DNA of 22,176 nucleotides. Origin: Saccoglossus kowalevskii. Lineage: Eukaryota > Hemichordata > Enteropneusta > Harrimaniidae. A program made the position numbers and the translations under genes. The number at the start of each line of letters is the position of its first letter. Within the stretch, counting starts at the first letter, position 1. Under the pieces are notes generated by a model. The model was given only the letters and a program-made list of their open reading frames with translations, searched no databases and was not told the origin of the DNA. Of the stretch, positions 1 to 22,176 are shown piece by piece. Where the stretch lies: the NCBI RefSeq assembly GCF_000003605.2, contig NW_003109981.1, positions 86,773 through 108,948 on the forward strand, in the 5' to 3' direction.

Positions 1-18
1 AGTCACAAAAGTCATGTA

Positions 19-229
19 TACTGTAAAATACTTTATTTTCACTGCAATTTATTTTTGCTGAAAACGATTTTTAGGTTGTTATATGGAATTTATTTTCACT
101 GATTTTTGGCGAGTTGAATGTAAAAGATAGGAAAAAAGGTATATTCGCTGGATTTTATTTTCACTGAATCATTCCTTCAGCGAAAATAGCGAAAATTAAT
201 TCCAAGCGAAAATAAAGTATTCCATAGTA
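19..229. repeat. Inverted-repeat element, TACTGTAAAATAC family, copy 1
   Basis: It begins TACTGTAAAATACTTTATTT and ends with a near reverse complement (AATAAAGTATTCCATAGTA), about 210 bp. It lies in the intron after SWT1 exon 2. Internal words such as GGAATTTATTTTCACTGATTT and ATATTCGCTGGATTTTATTT recur in the copy at 5.2 kb and, more weakly, at 6.7 kb. No coding capacity, so it is MITE-like. Confidence 0.75.
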
Positions 230-291
230 TCTGGTGAGTTGAATGTTTGCAGTATAAATTACACTGCACGGCAGATTAAACTTGTACCTAC

Positions 292-1899
292 CTGACTCAT
301 AAGATGATCTTCATTATCAACATCCATATCAACAACTTCACTAAAATCATTCAAATTGGGACCAGCAAAATAACTAAGTGGAGCACTTTCTGTAGAAACA
401 TCCATCTGGCTATCGGACTCGGAATCTCTTTTATCGTTTTTATTCACTTCATTGGATTCCTTTCTTATACATGTAGATGATACGACAACAGGCGTAGACT
501 CACTTTTTTCCACAACACTGCTTGGCTTCTTTTCTTGAAATGTTGAGTCTGGAGATACACATGTTCTACTTCTTTCCCTGGACTTTGGGGTTTTGCATTC
601 AGAAATCATGATTGGTTTCACATCACAAACCACACGTTTTTTAATAGCACTCTTTTCAAATGCATGACTATGTTTCTCTATATTAGGCATTTGAGCCTTC
701 TTTGGACTCTTTACAGCATCGCTGCTTTTATTGTTATTTATCTGATCTGAACGAGTAATTGAACTATCTACACTTGTAGTGTTTGATCTTCTTGAAGGTT
801 TCAAATTTTTGGATGTAATCAGTTTATTTCTTTTATCCTGACTTGCAAATCTTTCTGAAGTATGTAACTGTACAATGGTTTCATTCATGCTACAATGTTT
901 TAGTTTTTTGCTTTGTATAATTTCCTGAGTTTTTGCATCTGGTTTTGTGTGACTGTCTTTCATACACTTGTCAGTACTTGTAGCGCGATATACCGGTATA
1001 CTTGTGTTTCTACTTAATGTCACTTTCTTCTGGAAGTCCGCTGAATCTGATCGTTTCTTTTTTCTTTTCCATGCACGCTTCTTTTTCTTTTTTGGACTAT
1101 TTTCTGCAGTTATGTTGGTCGCACAAGCATCTGGAGGAGATTGGCAAATTGAGGGATAAAATTCACTGGTGCTGAAAGTAGGATTTATTTCATGCTTACT
1201 TCGGCTGGCTGTTGAGTTGTCTCTATGGCAGATTGAAGAATCAGGCTTGTTCTGACGTCTCCTGGGATCTAGACTACTTACTGCTTCATTATTTCTCACC
1301 GTGGAATGAGACGAATAATGTTTGACAGGTATTACTGCAGTTTCTTGTGAAAGGCGTTTTATTTTGTAAGAATCGTTTGAAACAGGTTTGACTGAAATTG
1401 TATCTTTCTGTAATTCAGCCTCGGCAGTTCTTAGCTTCTTACTTTTAACAGGTGGACTGACTGGATGGACAAATTGTGAACTACGAGGGTTGTTACTTAC
1501 ATAGCCCTGAGAAGTTGCCTGAGGTAAATCATAAGTTAACTGAGAATTGTCACATGACTTTCTTTTGCGCTTTGCGTTGGTTGCATCATATTGTTGTTTA
1601 TTCACTTTAAATTTGTCCTTGAACTTGGCAGATTCTAGACCACTCAAAGAATTAATTTTAAAATCTTGGGAGTCAGACTTTTTCTTGAACTCAGGAGAGC
1701 CTAGACCACTCAACCATTCTGTTATTTGACTCGCTTTATTCCTCACAGGCGGGGTTCTACTGAAAAGAAGTTCTCCAACAGTTGTGGAACTTGTTGATTC
1801 CCATGATTTATCTTCAAATCCAGGAGACTTGTCAAACTGTGATGATTTTTTCAACTCAGATGATGTGTCTGAGTGGCTTTTTTTCTTCTTCTTTTTGCG
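292..1899 (-). CDS. SWT1: SWT1-like coding exon 2 (long basic disordered exon)
   Basis: The acceptor is TTTTCAATAG before CGCAAAAAG and the donor is GAGTCAG before GTAGGTACAAG, a near-consensus site. Both ends are phase 0. The frame is open for 536 codons. The first residues are a run of lysines. Two related segments, LSGLGSPEFKKK (113-125 region) and LSGLESAKFKDK (136-147), look like a short internal duplication, with a looser third copy (SPGFEDK) nearer the exon start. The longest frame in the region starts at a non-ATG codon because the real upstream boundary is a splice site. Confidence 0.72.
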
Positions 1900-2589
1900 C
1901 TATTGAAAATGAAAAATATAACACAAGTGAAACAAAATATTGTGATAAATTGTTCACTCTTATTAATTAAGTTGATGACTTTGATTGATGCATCTAACAA
2001 GTGAAAATGAGAACAATTTGAAAAATACTACAAATTTTTAATATTTTGCAGAGCTTCTATAAAATGAACAAAAAAAAAGGCAAATAAAATGACGGGATAT
2101 CTGAACTTTAAAATGATTGTGATTTCTGTGGGGATTTCAGCAGGCAACAAGATAATATTCTTTTACTCTAGTGGCCTTTATTGATTTTAAAATAGGTCAA
2201 AACACCCAAAACTGTGGTAGACAACGCGAACTTTCAAATAGCTACATGAACTAATTTGGGAAAATTTCCACGTGTGTTTGTCGCGTCCATCCTAAAACTA
2301 ACCAAATTGAAATTTATGAATTTATTTTAGGTAATATTTAGGCAGATTAGATTTAGATATGTGACAGTTCTGAAAGCCAACTTTATGTTAGCTCAGTGAT
2401 AGGTTATGCTTTGACTATAGTGTATCTGAACTGTACCTTAGTTCCATCCTGGTTTGGGGGCTCCCAACTTTTTTCACCATTAATTATATTAAAGTAGTAT
2501 ACACGATCAGGATTTTTTTTAACAGATTTACAAACAATCCATCCTTCAGGAAGATTCAAAGAATTCTCTGACAAATTATCATCCAACAT
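292..2589 (-). CDS. SWT1: SWT1-like RNA endoribonuclease, N-terminal part (two exons, runs off left edge)
   Basis: Two minus-strand exons join in phase 0: 2589-2437 (51 codons) and 1899-292 (536 codons). Residues 13-45 form a WW domain with W17, the aromatic YYF at 31-33, N34, W42 and P45. The rest is a lysine- and serine-rich disordered stretch with a strong nuclear-localisation-like cluster at 321-334, ending in an acidic MDVDNEDH segment. Yeast Swt1 has an N-terminal WW domain and a PIN endonuclease domain and acts in perinuclear mRNP quality control. Vertebrate SWT1 has a similar acidic segment shortly before its PIN domain. The order WW, basic linker, acidic segment therefore fits. The PIN domain itself is not in the window, so the assignment rests on the N-terminal architecture. 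The start is the first ATG, just upstream of the WW domain. Another WW-domain nuclear protein is possible but less likely. Confidence 0.68.
2437..2589 (-). CDS. SWT1: SWT1-like coding exon 1 (WW domain)
   Basis: The exon runs from the ATG to ...ACTAAG followed by the donor GTACAG, phase 0. It encodes the whole WW domain. Directly upstream on the minus strand, TTTATTGTAG before GAACTACA resembles a splice acceptor, so a 5' UTR intron ending near 2594 is likely. Confidence 0.7.
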
Positions 2590-2716
2590 TGTAGTTCCTA
2601 CAATAAATAATATTTGTAATACATTATAAATTTATTAACTGTTTCAACTTCAACATGTCTCAATAAAAAGTATGATATATTAAAAGTAGGCTTCTTTCTA
2701 AATTTTTTTTTATTGT

Positions 2717-3015
2717 TCAAGGGTGGTGGTCCTCGTGCCACGCATGTGCGACATTTGTGTAATAAACAGTGATTTTCCTACAATCCAATGCACTTTTTTA
2801 ATGGAAATCATGAATATGTGTTTTGACCAAGGCACAACATACACTAATTACCACCAGTGACTGTTTCAATACCTTCAAATCACCAAAGAAAGATAAAGCT
2901 TAGTAACATCTCAGTTTATACTCACTGATCTGCGCAACAGTCAAAGTTGCATCTTTGTTGATATGATCGAGTCCATATCTCGCGCATTCATGGTGCGACG
3001 ACCACCGCCCTTTGA
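2717..3015. repeat. MITE-like element with GGGCGGTGGTCGTCG terminal repeats
   Basis: The left end (TCAAGGGTGGTGGTCCTCG) and the reverse complement of the right end (TCAAAGGGCGGTGGTCGTCG) match over about 38 bp with roughly 80% identity. The same terminus appears at both ends of the element at 10396-10533. Just inside, the right end also shares the words ATATGGACTCG / ATATGGGACTCG with that element. The element overlaps the candidate noncoding first exon of the SWT1-like gene. Confidence 0.6.
2926..2991 (-). promoter_or_regulatory. Candidate noncoding first exon of the SWT1-like gene
   Basis: On the minus strand, GCGCAGATCA is followed by GTGAGTATAAAC, a good donor, and an acceptor-like site lies 5 nt after an A/T-rich tract at about 2595. 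The stretch from the ATG near 2991 holds a short open frame of 16 codons closed by TGA before the donor, so it would be an upstream ORF. The left boundary is the donor; the right boundary (transcription start) is unknown and arbitrary here. Confidence 0.3.
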
Positions 3016-4468
3016 TTTTGAACCAAATAGACGTAATTTTTTATTATCAACAGGTAAATTGTAAAACAAATGTGAGGGTTTTAATTTGTGGAAGCAAACA
3101 AGTTGACTACATGTGTTTAAAAGGTTAAAGCGAGAGGGTCGTCACATGCGCATGAGTCCCAAGTGACGATAACAACACACACTATAAACGTAAAGGCTCA
3201 TGGGTAGACGCTTGTTTGTAAACAATGACACGCTATAGACATCTGACGCATACGCAGGTGACAACTCCCCTGCTTTAACTCATGCAATACAAGTAGTGAA
3301 AATTATTAGTAGATAAATATAAATATGTTGTGCTTGTAATGCACAAGTTATGAGTAAATTCATAAAAATAAATACGCTATCTTAAAGTGACAATTAATAG
3401 CTGTGATTTTGACAATTTTTTATTTGAATATACCGGTAAATAACATAAAGATGACCAAATCTTACCGAAATACTATTTTAGGCAAAATTGTATGAATGCC
3501 GCAACCATACACAAGGTTAATGTCATATAAAATAAAATATGAAAAACTAAATGTTGAAATCGGTCACACGATGGGGACTTATAATAAAATTATAGCGCAT
3601 AACGCACATTATTATGGAAAATATGACACCTAAAATCATCAACAAGTTACTGTCAGAGAGGCTTACTAAATAAATGTTTCACTAATGTAATTATAAAGTT
3701 AATTTAAAGCATAATTCTATTTTAAGTTTAGTAAAACAATTGCCATTACTCTGTAATAAAACTACTTCTTGGAAAATGCATGTGTCAGGATGAATGGCCG
3801 AAAGTGAATGAATATAAAATCAAGCATTTAAACAGCGCCACCTTTGTATCGTTGTCGAGCACTATTTCCACACTAACAAATATTCGCTGGCTGTAAACAT
3901 GGTGTGAGTATACATTTGAAGAAAGCATTGGGGTGAGAGCCGATGAGGGTGTTCAACATTTGCGACATTATGATGCCAATTCGTCGTGTTCTCAGTTAGT
4001 TTCCCGGGACCCCAGGAATGCCAGTGCATTCCCGTTTAGTACAGACAATTTCTACACATTCCACCAATTACGCTTATTCGCAAATAGTAGTTGTAATTTT
4101 AAAAACATACACACATTATACATACAGTGTTAGCAGCTCAACTTGTTATAAATCAACAGCAATGTCAACATCCCGTCCCTCTGTTTAAAAAATACTGTTT
4201 TCCGGTCCATAATTCAAGAGCGGTCTTCAAAACATTGGCCGACGCAGTTGTTTGAAAATATAATAGCTTAGGTGGTACTGGTATGACCTGTTTATATTAT
4301 ATTTACGTAAATACACCATTTCATAAAATACCTTCAGTGTATTTTAGAATATTATTTATAAATTACAAATATGCAGTTAATATTCTTGTTTTAATTTTAC
4401 TATGAAAGTTTTAAAAAATCGACATTAGCAGCCCCTTGCACATATTCTTCGAGTTAGGGGGCTTCAAA
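2992..4468. other. Divergent intergenic / promoter region
   Basis: This separates the SWT1-like gene (minus) from the docking-protein gene (plus). Apart from the end of one inverted-repeat element and a complete copy of another (3125-3278), I see only AT-rich sequence and no coding exon. A word CAGCGCCACCT at 3833-3843 resembles one half of a CTCF site. AACATGGT followed by GTGAGTATAC at 3904 could be the donor of a noncoding first exon of the plus-strand gene. Both are weak. Confidence 0.5.
3125..3278 (-). repeat. MITE-like element, TTAAAGCGGGAG family, copy 1 (inverted)
   Basis: It starts TTAAAGCGAGAGGGTCGTCA and ends CAACTCCCCTGCTTTAA, giving terminal inverted repeats of about 28 bp bounded by TTAA. 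Its reverse complement aligns along its whole length with the elements at 9955 and 18211, including the words TTTACAAACAA, CCCATGAGCCTTT and TGGGACTCA. Confidence 0.85.
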
Positions 4469-16714
<12,246 letters not shown>

Positions 16715-17394
16715 TGGTGTGAATTGCTGACAGGTAATAACTACATTGTTGGACATATCGTGTAATAGTAGTAGTAGAGTCTGTAACATTTACGAAAAAA
16801 AATGTATTATCAGACTCGGGGAAAAGTAAAAAAAACAATCGACAACATGTATATAAAAAAATGTTATGGTAAATAATATCAATGATAATTCTTAAAGAAT
16901 ACGTATATTAAACCAAATAAGAAGTACAGCTCTGGGAAAAAAAAACTTATCGATTGAATAAACTCGGAACACCACCATAAACACCAGATTTTAGTAGTTT
17001 GTCATCCCCCAAATCTAAAAAAAAAAATACATTTTGAAATTTTGAGCATGTTATACCGCCAATAGCTCCATGTACTTAATTTAGAAAGCTACTTAATATT
17101 AGAATTTAATAATGGAATCTTGTTTTCTTCACAGACCAATGAATTTAAAACCTTATAGTGTTTAGGTCTTTTGAATGCTGCTGTCTAGATATTGCCTTAA
17201 ATGCACCCAGTAAAATGTATATTATAGAACATCTCAGAGTTGAGACGTGCGTGATCTAAAAAAAAAAAGGTGTATTCACGTAGTCCATACCATAATATAA
17301 CTTAGTCGTTATTTTTATAAAGTTATAACTCCATTATAAGTACATTCTTGTACATGTATTTCTATTATATTACGGCATTTTGACCCGAAATAAA
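16715..17394 (+). other. 3' UTR of the docking-protein gene with an internal intron
   Basis: Nineteen bases after the stop, CTGACAG is followed by GTAATA (donor at 16734). TTGTTTTCTTCACAG ending at 17134 is a strong acceptor, so a 401-bp intron lies wholly in the 3' UTR. A polyadenylation signal AATAAA at 17389-17394 follows. The exact cleavage site is not visible, and another AATAAA-like hexamer lies inside the intron near 16957. Confidence 0.55.
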
Positions 17395-18981
17395 TTTTAA
17401 AAATATTAATTGGAAAACTATTATGACACTGGAAACTCGAAAGTGTTTGAACAAGATTATGATTCATATGATTTATAATACAACTTGTTCTACTCATGTT
17501 ACAACAGGATTTGGAAATATCTTATATGGAGTTAATTTTATCATGGAAACCATTGGAAAATGCATATTTTGACTATTTCCTTGCAAATTTCGATGATTCA
17601 CATTTCGAAAATTCATGTACTTGATGGCGTTAATGAAAATATGGCACATATGAAATATAATATTGAATTTATATTATAATAATTATAGTTTAGCATAAAT
17701 CAGTAATCCCAAGTTTATTTTGTTTATGTATATACAATGATCATGTCTCAAGATACTACTTAAATATACCGGTAGTGTATGTACGTAATTATTATTACTC
17801 ATCAGGGATTATACTGGCATTTATTAATCTAAGAACATTTAGAGGAATTTGAAATCTATCCTATGCATTTCATCACAGAGGTGAACCCTCAGTATTGTTG
17901 TGAGTCACAAAATGTGCTAAGTGTTTAAGGCCATGTCTGCCTAAATGCAAAATTCTAATTGACTAGAACATATATTGGTGGTGCTTAAGTCGAGATATAA
18001 ATGAAATATCATTGGCACATTATAAACACTGTCATTTGCTAGTTTATTTTTTAAAATCGAATAAGTAAATGGTTCATTTTACAGATGTCTTGCATATAAG
18101 AAAGGAAGTTTGTTTTTAGTTAATATATTCCAGAATAAAAAGTATATTTATTCAGATTGTACACGACAAGGACTCTGAAAATCAAAAAAACACATACGTT
18201 GATGAAATACTTAAAGCGGGAGAGTCGTCACCTGCGCATGCGTCAGATGGCCATAGCGTGTCATTGTTTACAAACAAGCCTTTACCCATAAGCCTTTGCG
18301 TTTATAGCGTGTGGTCGTTTGGGACTCAATTCCGGCGCTAGCGCAGGTGACGCCCCTCTTCCTTTAATTGTGTAATCATGCTTTTCAGGGACAGTGCTTT
18401 CCCCTCTACCATTTCCACTCATTTCCAACCTAATTGTCTCCTATCAGTATATTTCTTGAAGTACACTTAAAAGGAAAAAAGTCTATTGATTGCAACTATG
18501 AACAGTAATTGTTGTCGCTATTAACAATATATATCAAGATAATCAATTTGATAGTTATAGGATAACTTGAATACGCATACATATTAAACATCTATACATA
18601 CTAATGTGTAGGATATTGTGGAAAGTTATGAAGATGTCCTTGATGGAGAGTAAACTGAAATCTCGTTGCCATTTCACTACCACATTATGGTCATTGGTGG
18701 TTGATAGTACATATCCTGCAATGCACTTGTATTACATTTGTATTCAGACTCTGTGTGGGGTGTATGCTCATCTCATTTTGACTGTGGTCAAATATTATTG
18801 TTGAAAATATATTTATATAATTTTCCAATTGGAGACCGTTCTTAAAGTTGCATTCTCACATCACTCCCAGAACAATGTATACACATTATTATAAAAGTAG
18901 ATATCCTGCTTTCCAAACATTTTGTTTTAAAATTAATGGGGGTTCTTATCCCTCAGAAAAACATATATAAAGGTAACTTAC
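17395..18981. other. Downstream region of the docking gene
   Basis: AT-rich sequence without a supported gene. It contains one inverted-repeat element (18211-18367) and a few TACATGTA and TACCGGTA palindromes. Short open frames here have no splice signals or recognisable domains. Confidence 0.45.
18211..18367 (+). repeat. MITE-like element, TTAAAGCGGGAG family, copy 3
   Basis: It starts TTAAAGCGGGAGAGTCGTCA and ends CGCCCCTCTTCCTTTAA. It aligns end to end with the copies at 3125 and 9955. It is 157 bp with no coding capacity. Confidence 0.88.
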
Positions 18982-19120
18982 CTTCAATGCTTCTTGCTCT
19001 CCCACAATCTCGACATTCATGCTGATTTGTGTTCTGAGAGGATGATCTGTTTCGGGCTTCAAAGGGTAATGGCAATGCAAAGCGCAATAGTGACATTCTA
19101 TTGTTTAATATTAACCACAT
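18982..19120 (-). CDS. Possible first coding exon of an unidentified minus-strand gene
   Basis: An open frame begins at ATG 19120 (or 19096) and ends at GAAG before GTAAGTTACC, a near-perfect donor, in phase 1. It encodes MSLLRFALPLPFEARNRS and onward to a C-x2-C pair in HECRDCGRARSIE. An in-frame stop lies upstream. I found no matching downstream exon on the minus strand and recognise no family. It could be a chance frame before a decoy donor. Confidence 0.28.
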
Positions 19121-20851
19121 ATTAATTTGAAAAATTATTTATTAGATATTTAATTTTACATGATGGGTGAATGACATCAAAAAAGACTGAAACTATTAAC
19201 TAAACAGAGTACAAATCTTATCACTCAAGATGTATTTTATTATAAATTCAATGGCAAGGAGTGTTTATTTGCCAAAAGTTATAATCTTCAGTCGTACATA
19301 TATTTTTGTAGCATAACTATTTATCTTATTTGTTTATATATTTTTTGTATTTCCGTGACATGGTATCTTGTGTTCTGTAATCTTAGCGAGGATAGTTGTA
19401 TTGAACAGATTCTTTTACTGCCGAATTGACGTCAGATAAACGGAAACATTAAACTTATTCGGTGTTCTGTGAATCTCATTTGATTGACGTTTGTGAAGTT
19501 TTAAGTCAATTATTATACCTGAATATGTTAAATAAATCTAATATTTTATATGCAGATAATTCTTCCAAAGCAAGGTACATAACTTTACAGTTAAGATATA
19601 TGTATTTACCTATAACAATAATGTTTTGCTTTTTGAAAATGGAGATGTTTGGCGTCTTCCACATACTCAGTATCAATTTACATGTTTTTTTCTCCGAATT
19701 TGTGTGAAATATTTTGGGTGTTTAATTGAATAAAAAATATGCCAATTACAGTTATTCTGCTAAATTTGGGTTTATAACAGAAATCATTTCCTTATAGATC
19801 AAGTTTGTATTAGTGACATACGCCATATAAAAGACACTTTCATATGCTACGTTTAGACAATCCCAAGGCACAAGGTAATAGCAACCTGTGTGTAAAGACC
19901 AACTGTCTTATGTGACCATCCTTCTATTCTATTTATAAAACAATGTTTTAATGTCTACAACCTATATGAGTTTGATTAACTCGAATAAATGTTTTTTTTT
20001 TACACCTGTAATAATACCATCTCAATTTCTGGACAAATGTGTTGACGATTCATTGAGAAAAAAATAATTCAACCTCCATGTGAAGACAATCTGTTTATGA
20101 AGTACATTTTAATGAAGACCCTTGTCTTGTCGGTATACACAGGTTTGGTTTTATTTATGCAAAATTGGGGCTATGTGACTATGATTACATTTACCACATG
20201 CATGGTGCAAGCCAGTCTACTCTAGTTTACAATGTATTTTTTTAAAACTATAATTTTTTTTAATGCATTAAAATAACTTAATTTCGAGTATCCTTTCATC
20301 TCACGCCATACAATTTCGTTATTGTATTACATACTAGTGCTAAAAGATTGTTTTGGAATTTTATGCATGTATCAAAGTGGCACGTTAAGAATTACCATAG
20401 TTCATCATGTCAAAACAGGTCAACGGCAATCGTACTTAACACCCTCTTTCGATCCTTAATATATAAAATAGTCGATATTTATGTGTATATAACATTCAGT
20501 CTCGCACTGACTAGTCTTATTGGGTTTGTATTATGAATCCATAAAATGAAATAAATAATTGATTAAAACAAGCTCGTGCAATGAATGTTTGTATATTTTT
20601 TCAAGTTAGATTTATTGTAAACACTTGTATTTGTGTTACGTTTCTAGAATCTAGACATTCGCAGATTTCAAAGTTCTTGGAAATTAGCTTGAAAAGGCTA
20701 CGCAAAAGTAAAAAAAATATTGTATTTTTTTATTTTGTATAGGATAAAGCCGACTACGAGTACCCTTCTAGGATATAAAGTCAGAGCTGAAATAAAGTTC
20801 GTATTTGGAAAATGGACCATGCACCTATTTTCAAATGAAATATGCTATAAA

Positions 20852-20883
20852 AATCCGCAAACGCTTGTTCTATAGTGCGGATT
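20852..20883. repeat. 8-bp perfect inverted repeat
   Basis: AATCCGCA and TGCGGATT are separated by 16 nt. The repeat follows a TATAAAA word closely. Confidence 0.5.
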
Positions 20884-21146
20884 GCTGTACGCATGTGAGT
20901 GAGCGTTGATCGTTCTGAATTGGGGACATTCTACTTATAAAATTTGCATACCAAAATTAAAGCAGTTGCGCTTTAGGCGCAAGATCTGCATAATGATCAA
21001 TGATGAATATTCATTATCTAACACGAAAATCGTATAATGAAAATAGCCCAAAAGCCAACGACAGTGTTCTCGTTAGATCAGTGAGCTACCTCCTATCAGG
21101 TTGATAGTTTAGCACAGTACAACGTGGTCAGTGTTACATCATTGGT

Positions 21147-21160
21147 ATCACGTGATCACG
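21147..21160. promoter_or_regulatory. Overlapping palindromes with an E-box
   Basis: ATCACGTGAT overlaps CGTGATCACG. The first contains CACGTG, the E-box bound by bHLH-zip factors such as USF and Max. No gene start is established nearby, so its function is only inferred. Confidence 0.3.
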
Positions 21161-21924
21161 TATACAATTCCTAGAGCATGAGAAATAAGGCGTATGGAAT
21201 CCACCGTGCACAGTTTACTATTGTTTCTTGTGACACGGAATGTCTCGTTTTGTGCAAGGTACTTGTTGATGTCAAGAAATAGTATTTTAGGGGGTATTTA
21301 TCGTTCCCGGAAATTGACAATCGGCTAAAATCTGTGTCACTTTTCTTCAAAATCTATCTTTTTTGTGCAGATCATACTCAACTGGGGTTGTATTTATATG
21401 CAAAGTGCAATTGCTACAGTTAACTAATAGTTAACCTACGGCTTATTTCTACGGGTTAATCGATATGGGATAGCCGTATTGCTTTTAGTACAAGAAACAA
21501 TTTGATTTAATCGGTAAGCACCCGAATTACCCGTTGATTACAGCGAACCTAAATGCGGCCTTAATTTATAGTTGTGTATATTCTAAACTGTATTCGAAAT
21601 AATATTGCAGTGGTTTAATTTTGTTTTAATTATAACTGTAGCTTGATAAGGCATTTGAAGTGCTTGCCATGGAGGCCATTCATGGAGGGGAATAATTAAC
21701 GAACGAACATATTTAACATCCGGGTACTTTTCAAAGCTATGACGTTTTAGTATCTGATCGCATTCGTATACGCCATTGTACATAGCCGTTCATGCTGCCT
21801 AGCATTGTGTACTATTAGTATAAACTCAACTTTTATATGCACAATGTGCTTTTTAAAACTTGGGTTAGAGCCTTATGCGTTTGAACCACAGTATTCTCAG
21901 AGTGAAAGCCCAATTGCGTTAAAG

Positions 21925-22055
21925 TACCGTACTTCCCCGATCGTAAGCCCCTCCCGAGTATGAAGCCCATCCCTATGTTTTTACTTGGTATAATACCACT
22001 ATTTATCGAGTTGAGGGCATTCACGATTATAAGCCCAGAGTGTTTTTACTGGGCG
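21925..22055. repeat. Dispersed-repeat-like stretch with AAGCCC words
   Basis: TACCGTACTTCCCCGATCGT, then three spaced words (GTAAGCCCC, TGAAGCCCA, TATAAGCCCA), then a GCCCAG/CTGGGC hairpin. The pattern CCCCGATTATAAGCC is common in animal interspersed repeats. No second copy is in this window. Confidence 0.4.
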
Positions 22056-22176
22056 TCGACGATATTCTTTAAAATATGCGTGTAAAAGGTGTGTTTCATT
22101 TCATAATAATCGTGATTGGCATGTTAGTTTGGTTCATGCTTTTAGTTTTATGAGAAAACTCGCATTAATTTTAAGT

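Larger units (their letters stand above)
19121..22176. other. Right-hand intergenic region, no supported gene
   Basis: About 3 kb with only short open frames lacking domains or splice context. Distinct local structures are the inverted repeat at 20852-20883, the GC-rich hairpin at 20966-20982, the nested palindrome at 21147-21160 and a dispersed-repeat-like stretch at 21925-22055. It may contain the promoter of a gene beyond the edge. Confidence 0.45.

Noticed and set aside
968-1970. Plus-strand open frames opposite the SWT1-like long exon
   Set aside because: They are antisense shadows of a lysine-rich minus-strand exon; their phenylalanine and leucine runs mirror its AAA/AAG codons.
18361-18480. 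Minus-strand frame as a second exon for the orphan exon near 19.0 kb
   Set aside because: The splice phase does not match (phase 1 leads to a stop) and the frame runs into a repeat element.

Overview
The window reads as nuclear DNA from a marine invertebrate animal. The genes are AT-rich and intron-rich with GT-AG (and one GC-AG) introns. Intergenic and intronic DNA is packed with short TTAA-ended inverted-repeat elements, a SINE and a non-LTR retrotransposon relic, and one 540-base assembly gap is present. The repeat style, including scattered TACATGTA and TACCGGTA palindromes, fits a hemichordate, cephalochordate or lophotrochozoan. I cannot fix the phylum from the sequence alone.

Two protein genes sit head to head. 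On the minus strand (left, 292..2589) are the first two coding exons of a SWT1-type nuclear RNA endoribonuclease. A short WW-domain exon is followed by one long, lysine-rich, disordered exon. The catalytic PIN domain would lie beyond the left edge. On the plus strand (4469..16714) is a complete nine-coding-exon gene for a PH + IRS-type PTB docking protein of the DOK/IRS class. I reassembled it as 758 residues with every splice phase consistent. Its tail carries an array of YxN and YxxM tyrosine motifs. It has a GC-AG intron, an optional 87-nt in-frame exon, a 34-nt microexon and an intron in its 3' UTR.

The roughly 1.9 kb between the two start codons is regulatory or intergenic DNA holding two inverted-repeat elements. 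The large introns of the docking gene host most of the other mobile elements: a non-LTR relic with a (TTTA)n tail at 5.4-6.0 kb, a 508-bp TIR element at 8.8-9.3 kb, a nested cluster at 9.9-10.5 kb, a repeat interrupted by the gap at 11.0-11.9 kb, a TTAACC-ended element at 12.2-12.4 kb and a tRNA-like SINE at 13.6-13.8 kb.

From 17.4 kb to the right edge I find no convincing gene. The exceptions are one possible first exon on the minus strand near 19.0 kb, one more inverted-repeat element at 18.2 kb and several hairpins or palindromes. At least five families of short inverted-repeat element have copies here, and two of them share related termini. The two genes have no obvious pathway link: SWT1 acts in nuclear mRNP quality control, while DOK/IRS proteins act at the plasma membrane below receptor tyrosine kinases.
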